IMG/VR virus record: IMGVR_UViG_3300046804_002805
Location: 1-23,467 of that record
Strand: one strand, 5' to 3'
DNA length: 23,467 bases
Source of the DNA: a virus
The position numbers and the translations under genes are program-made. Below the pieces are notes generated by a model. It saw only the letters and a list, made by a program, of their open reading frames with translations, searched no databases and was not told the DNA's origin. The first letter of the stretch is position 1, and every line of letters starts with the position of its first letter. This document shows, in pieces, positions 1 to 6,566 of the stretch.

Positions 1-21
1 CTAAAAATTCAGATTAATAAT

Positions 22-57
22 TTATTAACGTTGCAAATTAAGCAACTTAGTTAATAA
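22..57. repeat. AT-rich imperfect inverted repeat upstream of the first gene
   Basis: TTATTAA (22-28) pairs with TTAATAA (51-57), and GTTGC (30-34) pairs with GCAAC (42-46) around a 7-nt loop. The two stem segments are separated by an asymmetric bulge (c against ttag). There is no T-tract right after it, so it is a poor terminator. It lies just upstream of a sigma70-like promoter and could be a regulatory or mRNA 3'-end structure of a gene outside the window. No ORF is visible in bases 1-133. Confidence 0.35.
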
Positions 58-68
58 AATGTTAACCG

Positions 69-97
69 TTGACTTTAACCCCGGGTTCCTGTATTAT
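69..97 (+). promoter_or_regulatory. sigma70-like promoter for the AAA+ ATPase gene
   Basis: A -35 TTGACT (69-74) and a -10 TATTAT (92-97) are separated by exactly 17 nt. The predicted start near 104 leaves a leader of about 30 nt containing an AAGGAG ribosome binding site (121-126), 7 nt before the ATG at 134. This is a normal leader, unlike the other two sigma70-like promoters in the window. Confidence 0.6.
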
Positions 98-133
98 TAA
101 GAAATAAACTAATAACTACCAAGGAGCCTAACT

Positions 134-1156
134 ATGAAACCCATTGTGGAAATTATTGCTGGCAGCTATCGCGATCAAGACTGTACTGGTATGCAGTTTG
201 AACTAAAACAGCCCTTTACCAACACAGGCAAAAACGCATTTATTGCTGTCAAAAATGATGGACAGATTCCCGGCGGTCCAAAAGTGATCCGCATTAATGT
301 TAAAGGTCCTATGGACTATCAATTTACAAATGGTAATTTTGTTGTAGAAGACAACACCAAGCCCACACAGGCTGCACCAGCTGAGACAGACCAAGAAGCA
401 ATAGCTCGTATTCGCGAACGTTTTGAAATCCTGCACGAAATGACCAAGGCTGCTACTAACGGCGACATTCGTGCTATGATTGTAAGTGGTCCTCCTGGTG
501 TTGGTAAGAGCTTTGGTGTTGAGCAAGAAATTGAAAAAGCCCAACTTATAGATCAACTTGCTGGACGTCGCCTACGTGCAGAGGTAGTAAAAGGCAGTGC
601 CAGCCCAATTGGTCTGTATCAAACTCTCTACAAGTATTCAGATTCGAACTGTGTTATCGTGTTTGATGATTGCGACAGTATCCTACTAGACGACGTCGCA
701 CTTAACTTGCTTAAAGGTGCTCTGGATTCCGGTAAGAAGCGCAAGATCAGCTGGTTGAGCGAGAGCCGTGTACTCAAGGACGAGGGTATCCCCTCAACCT
801 TTGATTTTAAAGGCAGTGTTATCTTTATCACTAACCTTAAGTTTGACAAGATGAAATCGCAAAAACTGCGTGATCACTTGGATGCACTGCAATCACGTTG
901 CCACTATCTGGATCTTACCCTGGATACTCAGCGTGACAAAATCCTGCGTATTAAGCAGATTGCAGGTGACGGTGTATTGTTTGATGGTTATGATTTCAGC
1001 AAAGATGAACAGGAAGAAATCATTGAGTATATGGATGAAACCAAGGACAATCTGCGCGAACTAAGTCTGCGTATGGCTCTCAAGATTGCTGACCTCCGCA
1101 AGAGCTTCCCTAATAAATGGAAGGCAATGGCTAATACTACCTGTGTCAAGGTATAA
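134..1156 (+). CDS. AAA+ family ATPase of T4-like phage type
   Basis: This 340-aa protein has a Walker A motif GPPGVGKS (residues 119-126), a Walker B segment VIVFDDCD (about 174-181) and a sensor-1-like strand ending in a polar Asn, VIFITN (about 229-234). That order is diagnostic of AAA+ ATPases. Residues 1-80 form a separate N-terminal domain without a recognised motif, joined by a Pro/Ala-rich linker (about 77-84). The start is fixed by AAGGAG 7 nt upstream and a good promoter. It heads a three-gene unit with two small proteins and comes before the helicase operon, which fits a DNA-transaction or remodelling role, but the substrate is unknown. It is not gp44: the clamp-loader SRC motif is not seen. 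AAA+ assignment is secure; the cellular role is open. Confidence 0.85.
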   Translation: MKPIVEIIAGSYRDQDCTGMQFELKQPFTNTGKNAFIAVKNDGQIPGGPKVIRINVKGPMDYQFTNGNFVVEDNTKPTQAAPAETDQEAIARIRERFEILHEMTKAATNGDIRAMIVSGPPGVGKSFGVEQEIEKAQLIDQLAGRRLRAEVVKGSASPIGLYQTLYKYSDSNCVIVFDDCDSILLDDVALNLLKGALDSGKKRKISWLSESRVLKDEGIPSTFDFKGSVIFITNLKFDKMKSQKLRDHLDALQSRCHYLDLTLDTQRDKILRIKQIAGDGVLFDGYDFSKDEQEEIIEYMDETKDNLRELSLRMALKIADLRKSFPNKWKAMANTTCVKV

Positions 1157-1157
1157 T

Positions 1158-1355
1158 ATGGCAACAGATTCTCTTTTGTTAACAAAAGAACAAATAAAAA
1201 AGATGGCCCAGCTTGTGGAACGATTTCCTGAGATAGATGATTATACTCTGGAAATAGATAACAGCTCGGGTATTGGGCCAAGCTACACAATTAAGTTTTC
1301 TTTATATCTGGACGATGATTTTAGGGTAGATATTACAGATGTCACAACCTGGTAA
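1158..1355 (+). CDS. Small conserved phage protein, function unknown
   Basis: This is a 65-aa acidic protein. The start chosen is ATG 1158, one base after the TAA of the ATPase gene, with AAGG (about 1149-1152) upstream. A longer in-frame reading from 1086 would overlap the ATPase by 71 nt and is unlikely. The second half has an alternating strand pattern (YTLEIDNSSGIGPSYTIKF, then VDITDVTTW) that suggests a small beta-rich fold. From memory, similar small proteins with an IDNSSGIGPS-type core occur in T4-like cyanophages, where they are uncharacterised. It overlaps the next gene by 17 nt and is probably co-transcribed with the ATPase. No enzymatic residues are recognisable. Confidence 0.7.
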   Translation: MATDSLLLTKEQIKKMAQLVERFPEIDDYTLEIDNSSGIGPSYTIKFSLYLDDDFRVDITDVTTW

Positions 1356-1530
1356 AATATCGAGAGACAGATTGGATCAAATCCTAATGTCTATGCTAGG
1401 CAGCAAGGATCTAGTAGAACGTTGGTGGACCACGCCCAATAGGGCTTTTGAAATGCAACCGCCTGAACTAGCTGATCCTGCATTAGTAAAAGATTATATC
1501 ATCTGGCACGCCTACTGTGCGGGTGGTTAG
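1339..1530 (+). CDS. Small protein with a WWxxPNRAF motif, weakly like the MbcA/ParS/Xre antitoxin C-terminal domain
   Basis: This 63-aa protein starts at ATG 1339, overlapping the previous gene by 17 nt. The centre reads VERWWTTPNRAFEMQPPEL. That spacing resembles the DUF2384 domain (W-L-x-T-P-N-x-A-L-x-G-x-T-P-x-E-L) of Xre/MbcA/ParS antitoxins. The glycines are missing, and the upstream helix-turn-helix of real antitoxins is absent. No toxin gene (RES/ParT-type ADP-ribosyltransferase) is next to it, so a toxin-antitoxin role is not supported. It is the last gene before a structured region and a terminator. It is treated as a conserved small phage protein of unknown function; the domain resemblance is tentative. 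Confidence 0.6.
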   Translation: MSQPGKISRDRLDQILMSMLGSKDLVERWWTTPNRAFEMQPPELADPALVKDYIIWHAYCAGG

Positions 1531-1590
1531 GTTTCAGACCTAAAGGTCTGGGTCTGCTGATTTTCAGTTAGCTCCTGCGGCGGACCTTAC
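1531..1590 (+). ncRNA. Structured non-coding region (candidate small RNA or 3'-UTR structure)
   Basis: Between the stop at 1530 and the terminator at 1591 there are two consecutive stem-loops. CAGACC (1535-1540) pairs with GGTCTG (1545-1550) across a TAAA tetraloop. GGTCTGC (1551-1557) pairs with GCGGACC (1580-1586) with one G-U pair. A further CTGA-TTT-TCAG hairpin (1557-1567) could form inside the second element or compete with it. The region is clearly more GC-rich than its surroundings and ends in an intrinsic terminator, as small RNAs do. No tRNA cloverleaf is present. Expression is not shown. Confidence 0.35.
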
Positions 1591-1622
1591 AAACCCTGTC
1601 TAAATTAGACAGGGTTTTTTTT
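1591..1622 (+). terminator. Rho-independent terminator
   Basis: The 13-nt arms AAACCCTGTCTAA (1591-1603) and TTAGACAGGGTTT (1605-1617) are perfectly complementary. A run of eight T (1615-1622) follows. It ends the ATPase operon. The last T residues double as the first bases of the next promoter's -35 box. Confidence 0.92.
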
Positions 1623-1649
1623 GACTTGTAAATCTAGATGTTGTATAAT
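1621..1649 (+). promoter_or_regulatory. Strong sigma70-like promoter for the HARP-like/uvsW operon, predicted leaderless
   Basis: A -35 TTGACT (1621-1626), a 17-nt spacer and a perfect -10 TATAAT (1644-1649). Only GAATT separates the -10 box from the ATG at 1655, so the expected transcription start falls on or next to the A of the start codon. No Shine-Dalgarno sequence fits in the remaining space. Confidence 0.75.
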
Positions 1650-1654
1650 GAATT

Positions 1655-2737
1655 ATGAAAAATACATTTCCCTACGTTGAGCATTATATCGAATTTTTGG
1701 GCGGGTATCGTGATGCCAGCGGCGCACTCTACGGTCTGTTCAATCAACAGCAACCTCCCATAAATCTGGCCCGGTACGACGTTAATATTGTTGAGAGCCT
1801 AGCTTGTCAGACTTCGGAAACAAAACTAGGTTACACTGACCGTCAGGCTGATCTAGCTAGGAAACTGGTCAGCAAGTACAAAAAACAATTAAGTAACCTA
1901 CCTACTCCTATAATTGCCCCAGGACTGGAAGAAACTCTAGATTACAGAATGCCCATACGTCAGATTGATCGTAGACGTAGAGTTTTCATAGAACAAGATA
2001 AATTTATTTTAAAGTTTCCCTTTGACAGCGAACTAATCAACGCTCTTAAGAAACAACTCAAAGAAGGTCAAGGCACAGGTAAATGGAACGACGAGGAAAA
2101 GACCTGGGCCCTTGGTATGACTGAAAGTACTCTTAACTGGATCTTGGCTGTCAAAGACATATATAACTTTGAGACTAGTGATGACATAGATAAACTAGCA
2201 CAGGCTATGCTAGAACGCGAACGCACACCCTACAAACTAGAACTTAGACTAGTAAATGATAAACTAGTGATTACTAATGCTGCCACTAGTCTAATAGAAT
2301 ATATAAACGAAAACCTAGGAGGGCTAGACTTGAATAATCTAGTTAGGTTGGTGGATTATAGCAGTGTGCTAGGCTACTCTGTGGATACTAGCCTAGTAGA
2401 AAGATTAAATATTGACAAGGAGTTTATACCCTGGTTAGTCAATAAAACAATCAAGCTTGATAAAGACCTAGAAGAAGCACAGGCACTTGACAAAGTTATA
2501 GAATATGCTAGACTGACTAATAGATTGCCAGTGTATCTTTACCAAGGACAGACCAAGATTAAAAAGAACACAGATGGTAAAGACTTGGTCTACCTGGACA
2601 GAGATAGCGAAGCCACTATAGAGCCTAGATTGCTAGTTACTACCACTACCTTTATGATAGGCCACAAACGTGCTCGTTGGTTACAGAGCGCAGAAAAGAT
2701 TGCCATAATAAACAATGCAAGCCACACTACAGATTAA
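1655..2737 (+). CDS. Conserved T4-like phage protein with a HARP-like segment, upstream partner of UvsW
   Basis: This is a 360-aa protein. Residues 111-170 show a hydrophobic/aromatic pattern (FIxxDKFxLKFPFDSELI, then GKWNDEEKTWAL) resembling HARP/substrate-recognition domains that bind branched DNA in SMARCAL1-type annealing helicases. In those, F-x-(Y/F)-x-x-x-L-I-x-x-(L/F)-K precedes an acidic turn and a W. The protein has no ATPase motif, so it would be an accessory protein. Its 3' end overlaps uvsW by 23 nt, so the two are co-translated. It is the first gene after a strong promoter and appears to be translated from a leaderless start, with no Shine-Dalgarno sequence. The DNA is unusually rich in CTA leucine codons and CTAG tetramers. 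From memory, homologues of this length occur in T4-like cyanophages without a function. CDS certain, domain call tentative. Confidence 0.75.
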   Translation: MKNTFPYVEHYIEFLGGYRDASGALYGLFNQQQPPINLARYDVNIVESLACQTSETKLGYTDRQADLARKLVSKYKKQLSNLPTPIIAPGLEETLDYRMPIRQIDRRRRVFIEQDKFILKFPFDSELINALKKQLKEGQGTGKWNDEEKTWALGMTESTLNWILAVKDIYNFETSDDIDKLAQAMLERERTPYKLELRLVNDKLVITNAATSLIEYINENLGGLDLNNLVRLVDYSSVLGYSVDTSLVERLNIDKEFIPWLVNKTIKLDKDLEEAQALDKVIEYARLTNRLPVYLYQGQTKIKKNTDGKDLVYLDRDSEATIEPRLLVTTTTFMIGHKRARWLQSAEKIAIINNASHTTD

Positions 2738-4226
2738 CGACGAAGTAAATGTAAAAATACAGGGACTAGATCTTAAACATAGAAAATATCTTTCGGACAA
2801 GTACAAGTTCGAAATTCCCGGTGCCAGGTATCTCCCTGTGGTACGTCTAGGACGCTGGGATGGCAAGGTAAGTTATTTTCAGTTAGGTGGCACTACCTAC
2901 ATTAACTTACTGCCCGAGATACTGCCCTATCTAGATGATCAGGGCTATGATATTGAAATCAATGACACTAGAGAATACAATACTAAGTTCAACTTTCCCA
3001 GATTTGATAGTGATACCTTTGCCAACAAAACCTGGCCTCAGGGTCATCCACAGGCCGGACAGCCCATAACCTTCCGCGACTATCAAGTAGAAATAATCAA
3101 TAACTTTTTAGAAAATCCACAGAGTGTTCAGGAGATAGCTACAGGTGCTGGCAAGACCTTGATCACTGCTGCTCTCAGTAAGACGGTGGAATCGCAAGGG
3201 CGCAGCATTGTCATTGTGCCCAATAAAAGTCTAGTAGCACAGACCGAGGCAGATTACATTAATCTAGGTCTTGATGTAGGAGTCTATTACGGAGAAAGAA
3301 AAGAACTAGCACACAGGCACGTTATCTGTACCTGGCAGAGTATCAATGTTCTAATTAAAAATAGTCAGGGTAGAAATGCTGAAGACGAACCAGCGAGCCT
3401 TAGGTTACTTAAAGATCCCAAAGACTATCTAATAGATGATCTAGCACAAGATGTTGTTTTAGTTATGGTTGATGAAGTACATCAAGCTAAAGCAGAAGTC
3501 CTCAAACAACTTCTTTCTGGTGTTTTTAGTCGTGTGCCTCTACGCTGGGGACTGACTGGTACTATACCCAAAGAAGATTTCGCTCGTGTAAGTATTCTAT
3601 GTACACTGGGGCCAGTGGTGGGTCGTCTTAGTGCAAGTGAGCTACAGGAAGCAGGGCATCTAGCTGACTGCCACGTGAATATATTACAATTACAGGATTA
3701 CGCAGAGTATTCGGATTATAAATCCGAACTAAATTATCTTACTACTGATACAGCTCGTATTAAATTTTTGTCTGAATTAATCAATAACATAAAAGACACT
3801 GGCAATAGTCTTGTATTAGTGGACAGAATAGAATCCGGCCGGGGAATAGTGGAAGCACTAAATATGCTGACCCCTGATTCAGCAGTGTTTGTTTCAGGAT
3901 CCACTAAATCTAAAACTCGACAAGCTGAATATGATGAAATTGCGACTGCTACTAACAAGATTATTGTGGCGACTTATGGTGTGGCCGCTGTGGGTATTAA
4001 TATCCCTCGTATTTTTAATCTGGTTCTTCTGGAACCCGGAAAGAGCTTTGTACGTGTTATACAGAGTATTGGGCGAGGCATTAGACGAGCTGAGGACAAA
4101 GACTTCGTCCAAATCTGGGACTTGACCAGCAGTTGTAGATTTGCCAAACGCCATCTAACACAACGTAAAAAGTTTTACACTGAAGCTAACTACCCCTATA
4201 CCTTTGAAAGAGTGGAATGGAAATAG
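2715..4226 (+). CDS. uvsW: UvsW-type superfamily 2 DNA helicase (recombination/fork remodelling)
   Basis: This 503-aa helicase has a complete set of SF2 motifs: Q-motif-like region FRDYQVEII (about 120-128), motif I ATGAGKT (142-148), motif II DEVH (253-256), motif III LTGTIP (280-285), and motif VI QSIGRGIRR (450-458). Its length matches T4 UvsW. The first ~100 residues, with GARYLPVVRLGRWDGKV and a LLPEILPYLD stretch, match the N-terminal substrate-binding domain position of UvsW. In T4, UvsW unwinds R-loops, branch-migrates and regresses forks, and helps switch from origin- to recombination-dependent replication. Here it is translationally linked to the HARP-like protein upstream. A generic SF2 helicase is the only alternative. 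Confidence 0.92.
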   Translation: MQATLQINDEVNVKIQGLDLKHRKYLSDKYKFEIPGARYLPVVRLGRWDGKVSYFQLGGTTYINLLPEILPYLDDQGYDIEINDTREYNTKFNFPRFDSDTFANKTWPQGHPQAGQPITFRDYQVEIINNFLENPQSVQEIATGAGKTLITAALSKTVESQGRSIVIVPNKSLVAQTEADYINLGLDVGVYYGERKELAHRHVICTWQSINVLIKNSQGRNAEDEPASLRLLKDPKDYLIDDLAQDVVLVMVDEVHQAKAEVLKQLLSGVFSRVPLRWGLTGTIPKEDFARVSILCTLGPVVGRLSASELQEAGHLADCHVNILQLQDYAEYSDYKSELNYLTTDTARIKFLSELINNIKDTGNSLVLVDRIESGRGIVEALNMLTPDSAVFVSGSTKSKTRQAEYDEIATATNKIIVATYGVAAVGINIPRIFNLVLLEPGKSFVRVIQSIGRGIRRAEDKDFVQIWDLTSSCRFAKRHLTQRKKFYTEANYPYTFERVEWK

Positions 4227-4260
4227 CTCTTTTAAATTTAAGCAATACACGGAGAATAAT

Positions 4261-4767
4261 TTGAGAATATTACAACTAGACACTAATGCAGCCTACAGCC
4301 TTAATGAAATACCTGAAGAAATTGATGATGTAAGATTCTGTGTTCTAGATAATTCTGATCCTCGTAATCCCGATTATTATTATATTCCGCTAATTTTTCT
4401 AGAAAGTTTTAATGCACCAGCTCTGGTGCTTCGTATAGGCGAGAATGAAATAAAAATGCCAGTTGACTGGCAGATATTAATTGGCGAACCTGATCTGGGA
4501 GATCTAGAAGTTGTGCCTCTAACTAGTATAAACGATCGAGGATTTAGCGTGTTTACCTTCAATCCCATCAAGAGTTTTAGGCCGGAATTTAAACCAGTAG
4601 AAGTAATGGATATCTATCAGGATGTAAAATGGTATTTTCCTAAACTTAAACCTGGACAGATGTTGGCAGTGCCCTTGGAAACTGGTGTGGAAAGTCCACT
4701 CTGTGCTTTCTTTGTCAAGGATATAAGTAGGCAGAGTGAGATCGTTAATTATAGTAAGGTATGGTGA
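4261..4767 (+). CDS. Conserved T4-like phage protein, function unknown (TTG start)
   Basis: This is a 168-aa acidic protein if read from TTG 4261, which has GGAG (4251-4254) 6 nt upstream. The alternative ATG at 4204 lies inside uvsW, has no ribosome binding site, and would add 19 residues of low quality. The body is beta-rich, with segments such as YIPLIFLESFNAPALVLRIG, EVVPLTSINDRGF and VKWYFPKLKPGQML. From memory, a family with the same DRGF and WYFPKLK blocks occurs in T4-like cyanophages and is uncharacterised. There are no Walker, nuclease or metal motifs. It sits between uvsW and a run of small genes, so a replication/recombination context is likely. Not recognised further. Confidence 0.75.
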   Translation: MRILQLDTNAAYSLNEIPEEIDDVRFCVLDNSDPRNPDYYYIPLIFLESFNAPALVLRIGENEIKMPVDWQILIGEPDLGDLEVVPLTSINDRGFSVFTFNPIKSFRPEFKPVEVMDIYQDVKWYFPKLKPGQMLAVPLETGVESPLCAFFVKDISRQSEIVNYSKVW

Positions 4768-4768
4768 T

Positions 4769-4924
4769 ATGAGTAAACTAAGCGAACAGGAATGGCTAGA
4801 ACGTGTACGTAAAGCTTCTGAACAATATACTTTATCTTTAACTGACGAGGAAGCAAAATATAATTCAGCTAGAGATTTTGTTAGATGGTTATACGAGCAA
4901 TGGGGCTATGAATACCGTGGGTAG
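4769..4924 (+). CDS. Small acidic helical protein, function unknown
   Basis: This 51-aa protein is read from ATG 4769, one base after the TGA of the previous gene. A longer reading from 4736 lies inside that gene and is rejected. The sequence is helical and rich in Glu, Tyr and Trp, with SARDFVRWLYEQWG in the second half. It overlaps the next gene by 17 nt. Its position in an unbroken series of overlapping genes supports that it is translated. No homologue is recognised. Confidence 0.55.
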   Translation: MSKLSEQEWLERVRKASEQYTLSLTDEEAKYNSARDFVRWLYEQWGYEYRG

Positions 4925-5168
4925 TCTTAAACCGGGTGTCACTTACATTTATGAACGAGTGGGTGGGAGAACCTATGCTCGTGAGATGGGTTCCAAGGAG
5001 CGTGTACTAATAGGTGAAGAATACGCACTAAAAATTAATCGCCGAAGAATGGAACTTACTGACGAATGGATGCCTATATTAGAACAAGCAGACACCAATC
5101 CTGCTTTACAAGAAGCATTGGATCGTGTTAAAGTAATATATGAACTTACAAGGCAACACAACACCTGA
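4908..5168 (+). CDS. Small conserved phage protein, function unknown
   Basis: This 86-aa protein starts at ATG 4908, preceded by a GGGG run; a longer reading from 4878 is less likely. The N-terminal half contains LKPGVTYIYERVGGRTYARE, a beta-hairpin-like block, and the C-terminal half is helical (NPALQEALDRVKVIYELTR). From memory, T4-like cyanophages carry small proteins with the same GVTYIYER...TYARE start and a helical tail, all of unknown function. It overlaps the preceding gene by 17 nt and the following one by 29 nt. No catalytic motif is visible. Confidence 0.65.
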   Translation: MNTVGSLKPGVTYIYERVGGRTYAREMGSKERVLIGEEYALKINRRRMELTDEWMPILEQADTNPALQEALDRVKVIYELTRQHNT

Positions 5169-5415
5169 TAGTCTGGTCACTGACTTTTGGGATTATCGTC
5201 TAGAACGTGACAAATTTTGGACTAGGCTACGTATTTTTCGAGAGGATGCAGTCAAACAAGATCCTGATCTAGAAAATTTAACCAAACTGCAAGTCTTGTT
5301 AGAACAAAATTATGGTGTCAGGATACATTTAAATGATGCAGGATATATTCTACCTAGTTATGACATCGTGGACGAAGCAAGCTTTACTATGTTTCTATTA
5401 AAATATGACCGATAA
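5140..5415 (+). CDS. Small phage protein, member of a possible FxLK/RW-tailed family
   Basis: This is a 91-aa protein from ATG 5140, overlapping its neighbours by 29 and 11 nt. It has an N-terminal aromatic helix (TDFWDYRLERDKFWTRLRIF), a central NYGVRIHLNDAGY and the tail DEASFTMFLLKYDR. The tail resembles those of the two small proteins encoded at 6563-6796 (FATMFALRW) and 6797-7066 (LAVFILKW), which suggests related or convergently similar small proteins. Function unknown. Start choice is moderately certain because no clear ribosome binding site is present. Confidence 0.6.
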   Translation: MNLQGNTTPDSLVTDFWDYRLERDKFWTRLRIFREDAVKQDPDLENLTKLQVLLEQNYGVRIHLNDAGYILPSYDIVDEASFTMFLLKYDR

Positions 5416-5875
5416 ATTAAGTATACAAAATGAAATGCGTCAGTTCGATTCCAAGAACAGAGATTTCTGGGACGAACTCACAGATGAGGAGCGGAAAAAG
5501 TTTAGCCCTTTTCTAATGATACGCTGGGGTGCTGGAGTAGAAGGCGGCGCAGATATGCAGGAATGGTATATACGTGCTGTCAATGAAAGACTTAATCATA
5601 ACTTCTTTGAGTTAAGTAAACATCCTAAATTACAATGGCTACTAGCAACCACAGTTAGCCCGGGACTGGGCTCACAACGGCACTACTGGCAGTCCACAAA
5701 AAAACGTGAAGGCACCACCAACAGTAAACTAGTAAAATTCTTGGCTAATCTTCGTCCTGATTTAAAACAAGATGATGTTGAATTGTTGGCGTCGCTCAAT
5801 GACATTAAAACTGTAAAAGAATGGGCTAGAAATGCAGGCTACTCAGAACAGGACATTAAACGCGAACTTGGCTGA
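5405..5875 (+). CDS. 62: Probable clamp-loader small subunit, gp62-like
   Basis: This 156-aa protein starts at ATG 5405, 11 nt inside the upstream gene. It contains FWDELTDEERKKFSPFLMIRW near the start, then a helical middle, then HPKLQWLLATTVSPG, QRHYW and a Lys-rich stretch (KKREGTTNSKLVKFLANL). From memory, this block order (Y/F-W/Y-D-x-L-x-x-x-E-K-K-x-F-x-P-[FY]-x-L-M-R, then LLW, then a Lys-rich tail) matches the short gp62 proteins annotated in T4-like cyanophages. They are shorter than the 187-aa T4 gp62. With gp44, gp62 loads the gp45 clamp; neither partner is in this window. The assignment is by pattern only and could be wrong. A conserved hypothetical is the fallback. Confidence 0.5.
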   Translation: MTDKLSIQNEMRQFDSKNRDFWDELTDEERKKFSPFLMIRWGAGVEGGADMQEWYIRAVNERLNHNFFELSKHPKLQWLLATTVSPGLGSQRHYWQSTKKREGTTNSKLVKFLANLRPDLKQDDVELLASLNDIKTVKEWARNAGYSEQDIKRELG

Positions 5876-6566
5876 TTTTAAATGTAAGTATTGTGATAAA
5901 GTATTTCGCCGCGAAAGCTCTTTAGCGGCACATCTGTGTGAGAAAAAACGTCGCTGGCAGCAACAAAATGAACAGGGAGTACAAATTGGATATAATGCCT
6001 ACTTACAATTTTATGAAACGACTCAGGGATCAGCTCGTCTTAAAACCTATCAGGACTTTGTGGACAGTCCTTTCTATCTGGCTTTTGTACGTTACGGCAG
6101 ATATCTGGTTGGCGTTCGTGCTGTTAATGCTAATAGCTTTACAACTTGGTTATTAAAAAATAATAAAAAACTAGATCATTGGTGTAAAGATAGTTTTTAT
6201 GAAGAATGGTTGCGGGAATATTTAAGAAAAGAAAACCCCAGAGATGCTCTGGAGCGAGCTATCAAGGAGATGCAGGATTATGCAGAAAAACTTAGACTGG
6301 ATGGAACGGACTCTCTTGGCGATTATAGTAATTATTTCCGTCACGCTAACACTAATCGTGTCTGCTACCATATTACTACCGGTCGTATTAGCCCTTGGGT
6401 TCTTTACAATTGTGATAGTGGTCTGGGCTTTCTTGACACTCTTAGCCCAGAGCAAGTACTTTTGGTTATGCCTTATATTGACCCTGATTACTGGAATCGT
6501 CGTTTCAAGGAATACCTGGCTGACACTGAGTGGGCTAGGTTAATATTGACTCAAGCTGGCCTATGA
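5832..6566 (+). CDS. C2H2 zinc-finger protein, T4-like phage family, function unknown
   Basis: This is a 244-aa protein with an N-terminal finger. Residues 16-38 read FKCKYCDKVFRRESSLAAHLC, where the two Cys of CKYC, the His of AAHLC and the following Cys form a C2HC/C2H2-type site. About 200 residues without a known motif follow (NRVCYHITTG, SPWVLYN, DPDYWNRRFKEY). The finger suggests nucleic-acid or protein binding. ATG 5832 lies 44 nt inside the gp62-like gene. TTG 5868 is an alternative start that would still keep the finger. From memory, this finger-plus-body architecture is conserved in T4-like cyanophages beside replication genes, and no role is known. An accidental hydrophobic reading frame overlaps the second half in another frame. 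Confidence 0.75.
   Translation: MQATQNRTLNANLADFKCKYCDKVFRRESSLAAHLCEKKRRWQQQNEQGVQIGYNAYLQFYETTQGSARLKTYQDFVDSPFYLAFVRYGRYLVGVRAVNANSFTTWLLKNNKKLDHWCKDSFYEEWLREYLRKENPRDALERAIKEMQDYAEKLRLDGTDSLGDYSNYFRHANTNRVCYHITTGRISPWVLYNCDSGLGFLDTLSPEQVLLVMPYIDPDYWNRRFKEYLADTEWARLILTQAGL

Noticed and set aside
134-1156. AAA+ protein as clamp-loader subunit gp44
   Set aside because: The SRC motif and the usual gp44 domain layout are not visible, and the long N-terminal domain does not fit.
1531-1590. Possible tRNA or tRNA remnant
   Set aside because: Neither strand gives an acceptor/D/anticodon/T-arm cloverleaf or a GGTTCRA T-loop; only tandem hairpins fit.
6244-6543. A 99-codon plus-strand frame encoding three to four hydrophobic segments (holin-like)
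   Set aside because: It lies wholly inside the zinc-finger protein gene, whose frame reads as good protein to its end. Neither ATG 6244 nor ATG 6301 has a ribosome binding site. Hydrophobicity in a shifted frame is a common coding artefact.
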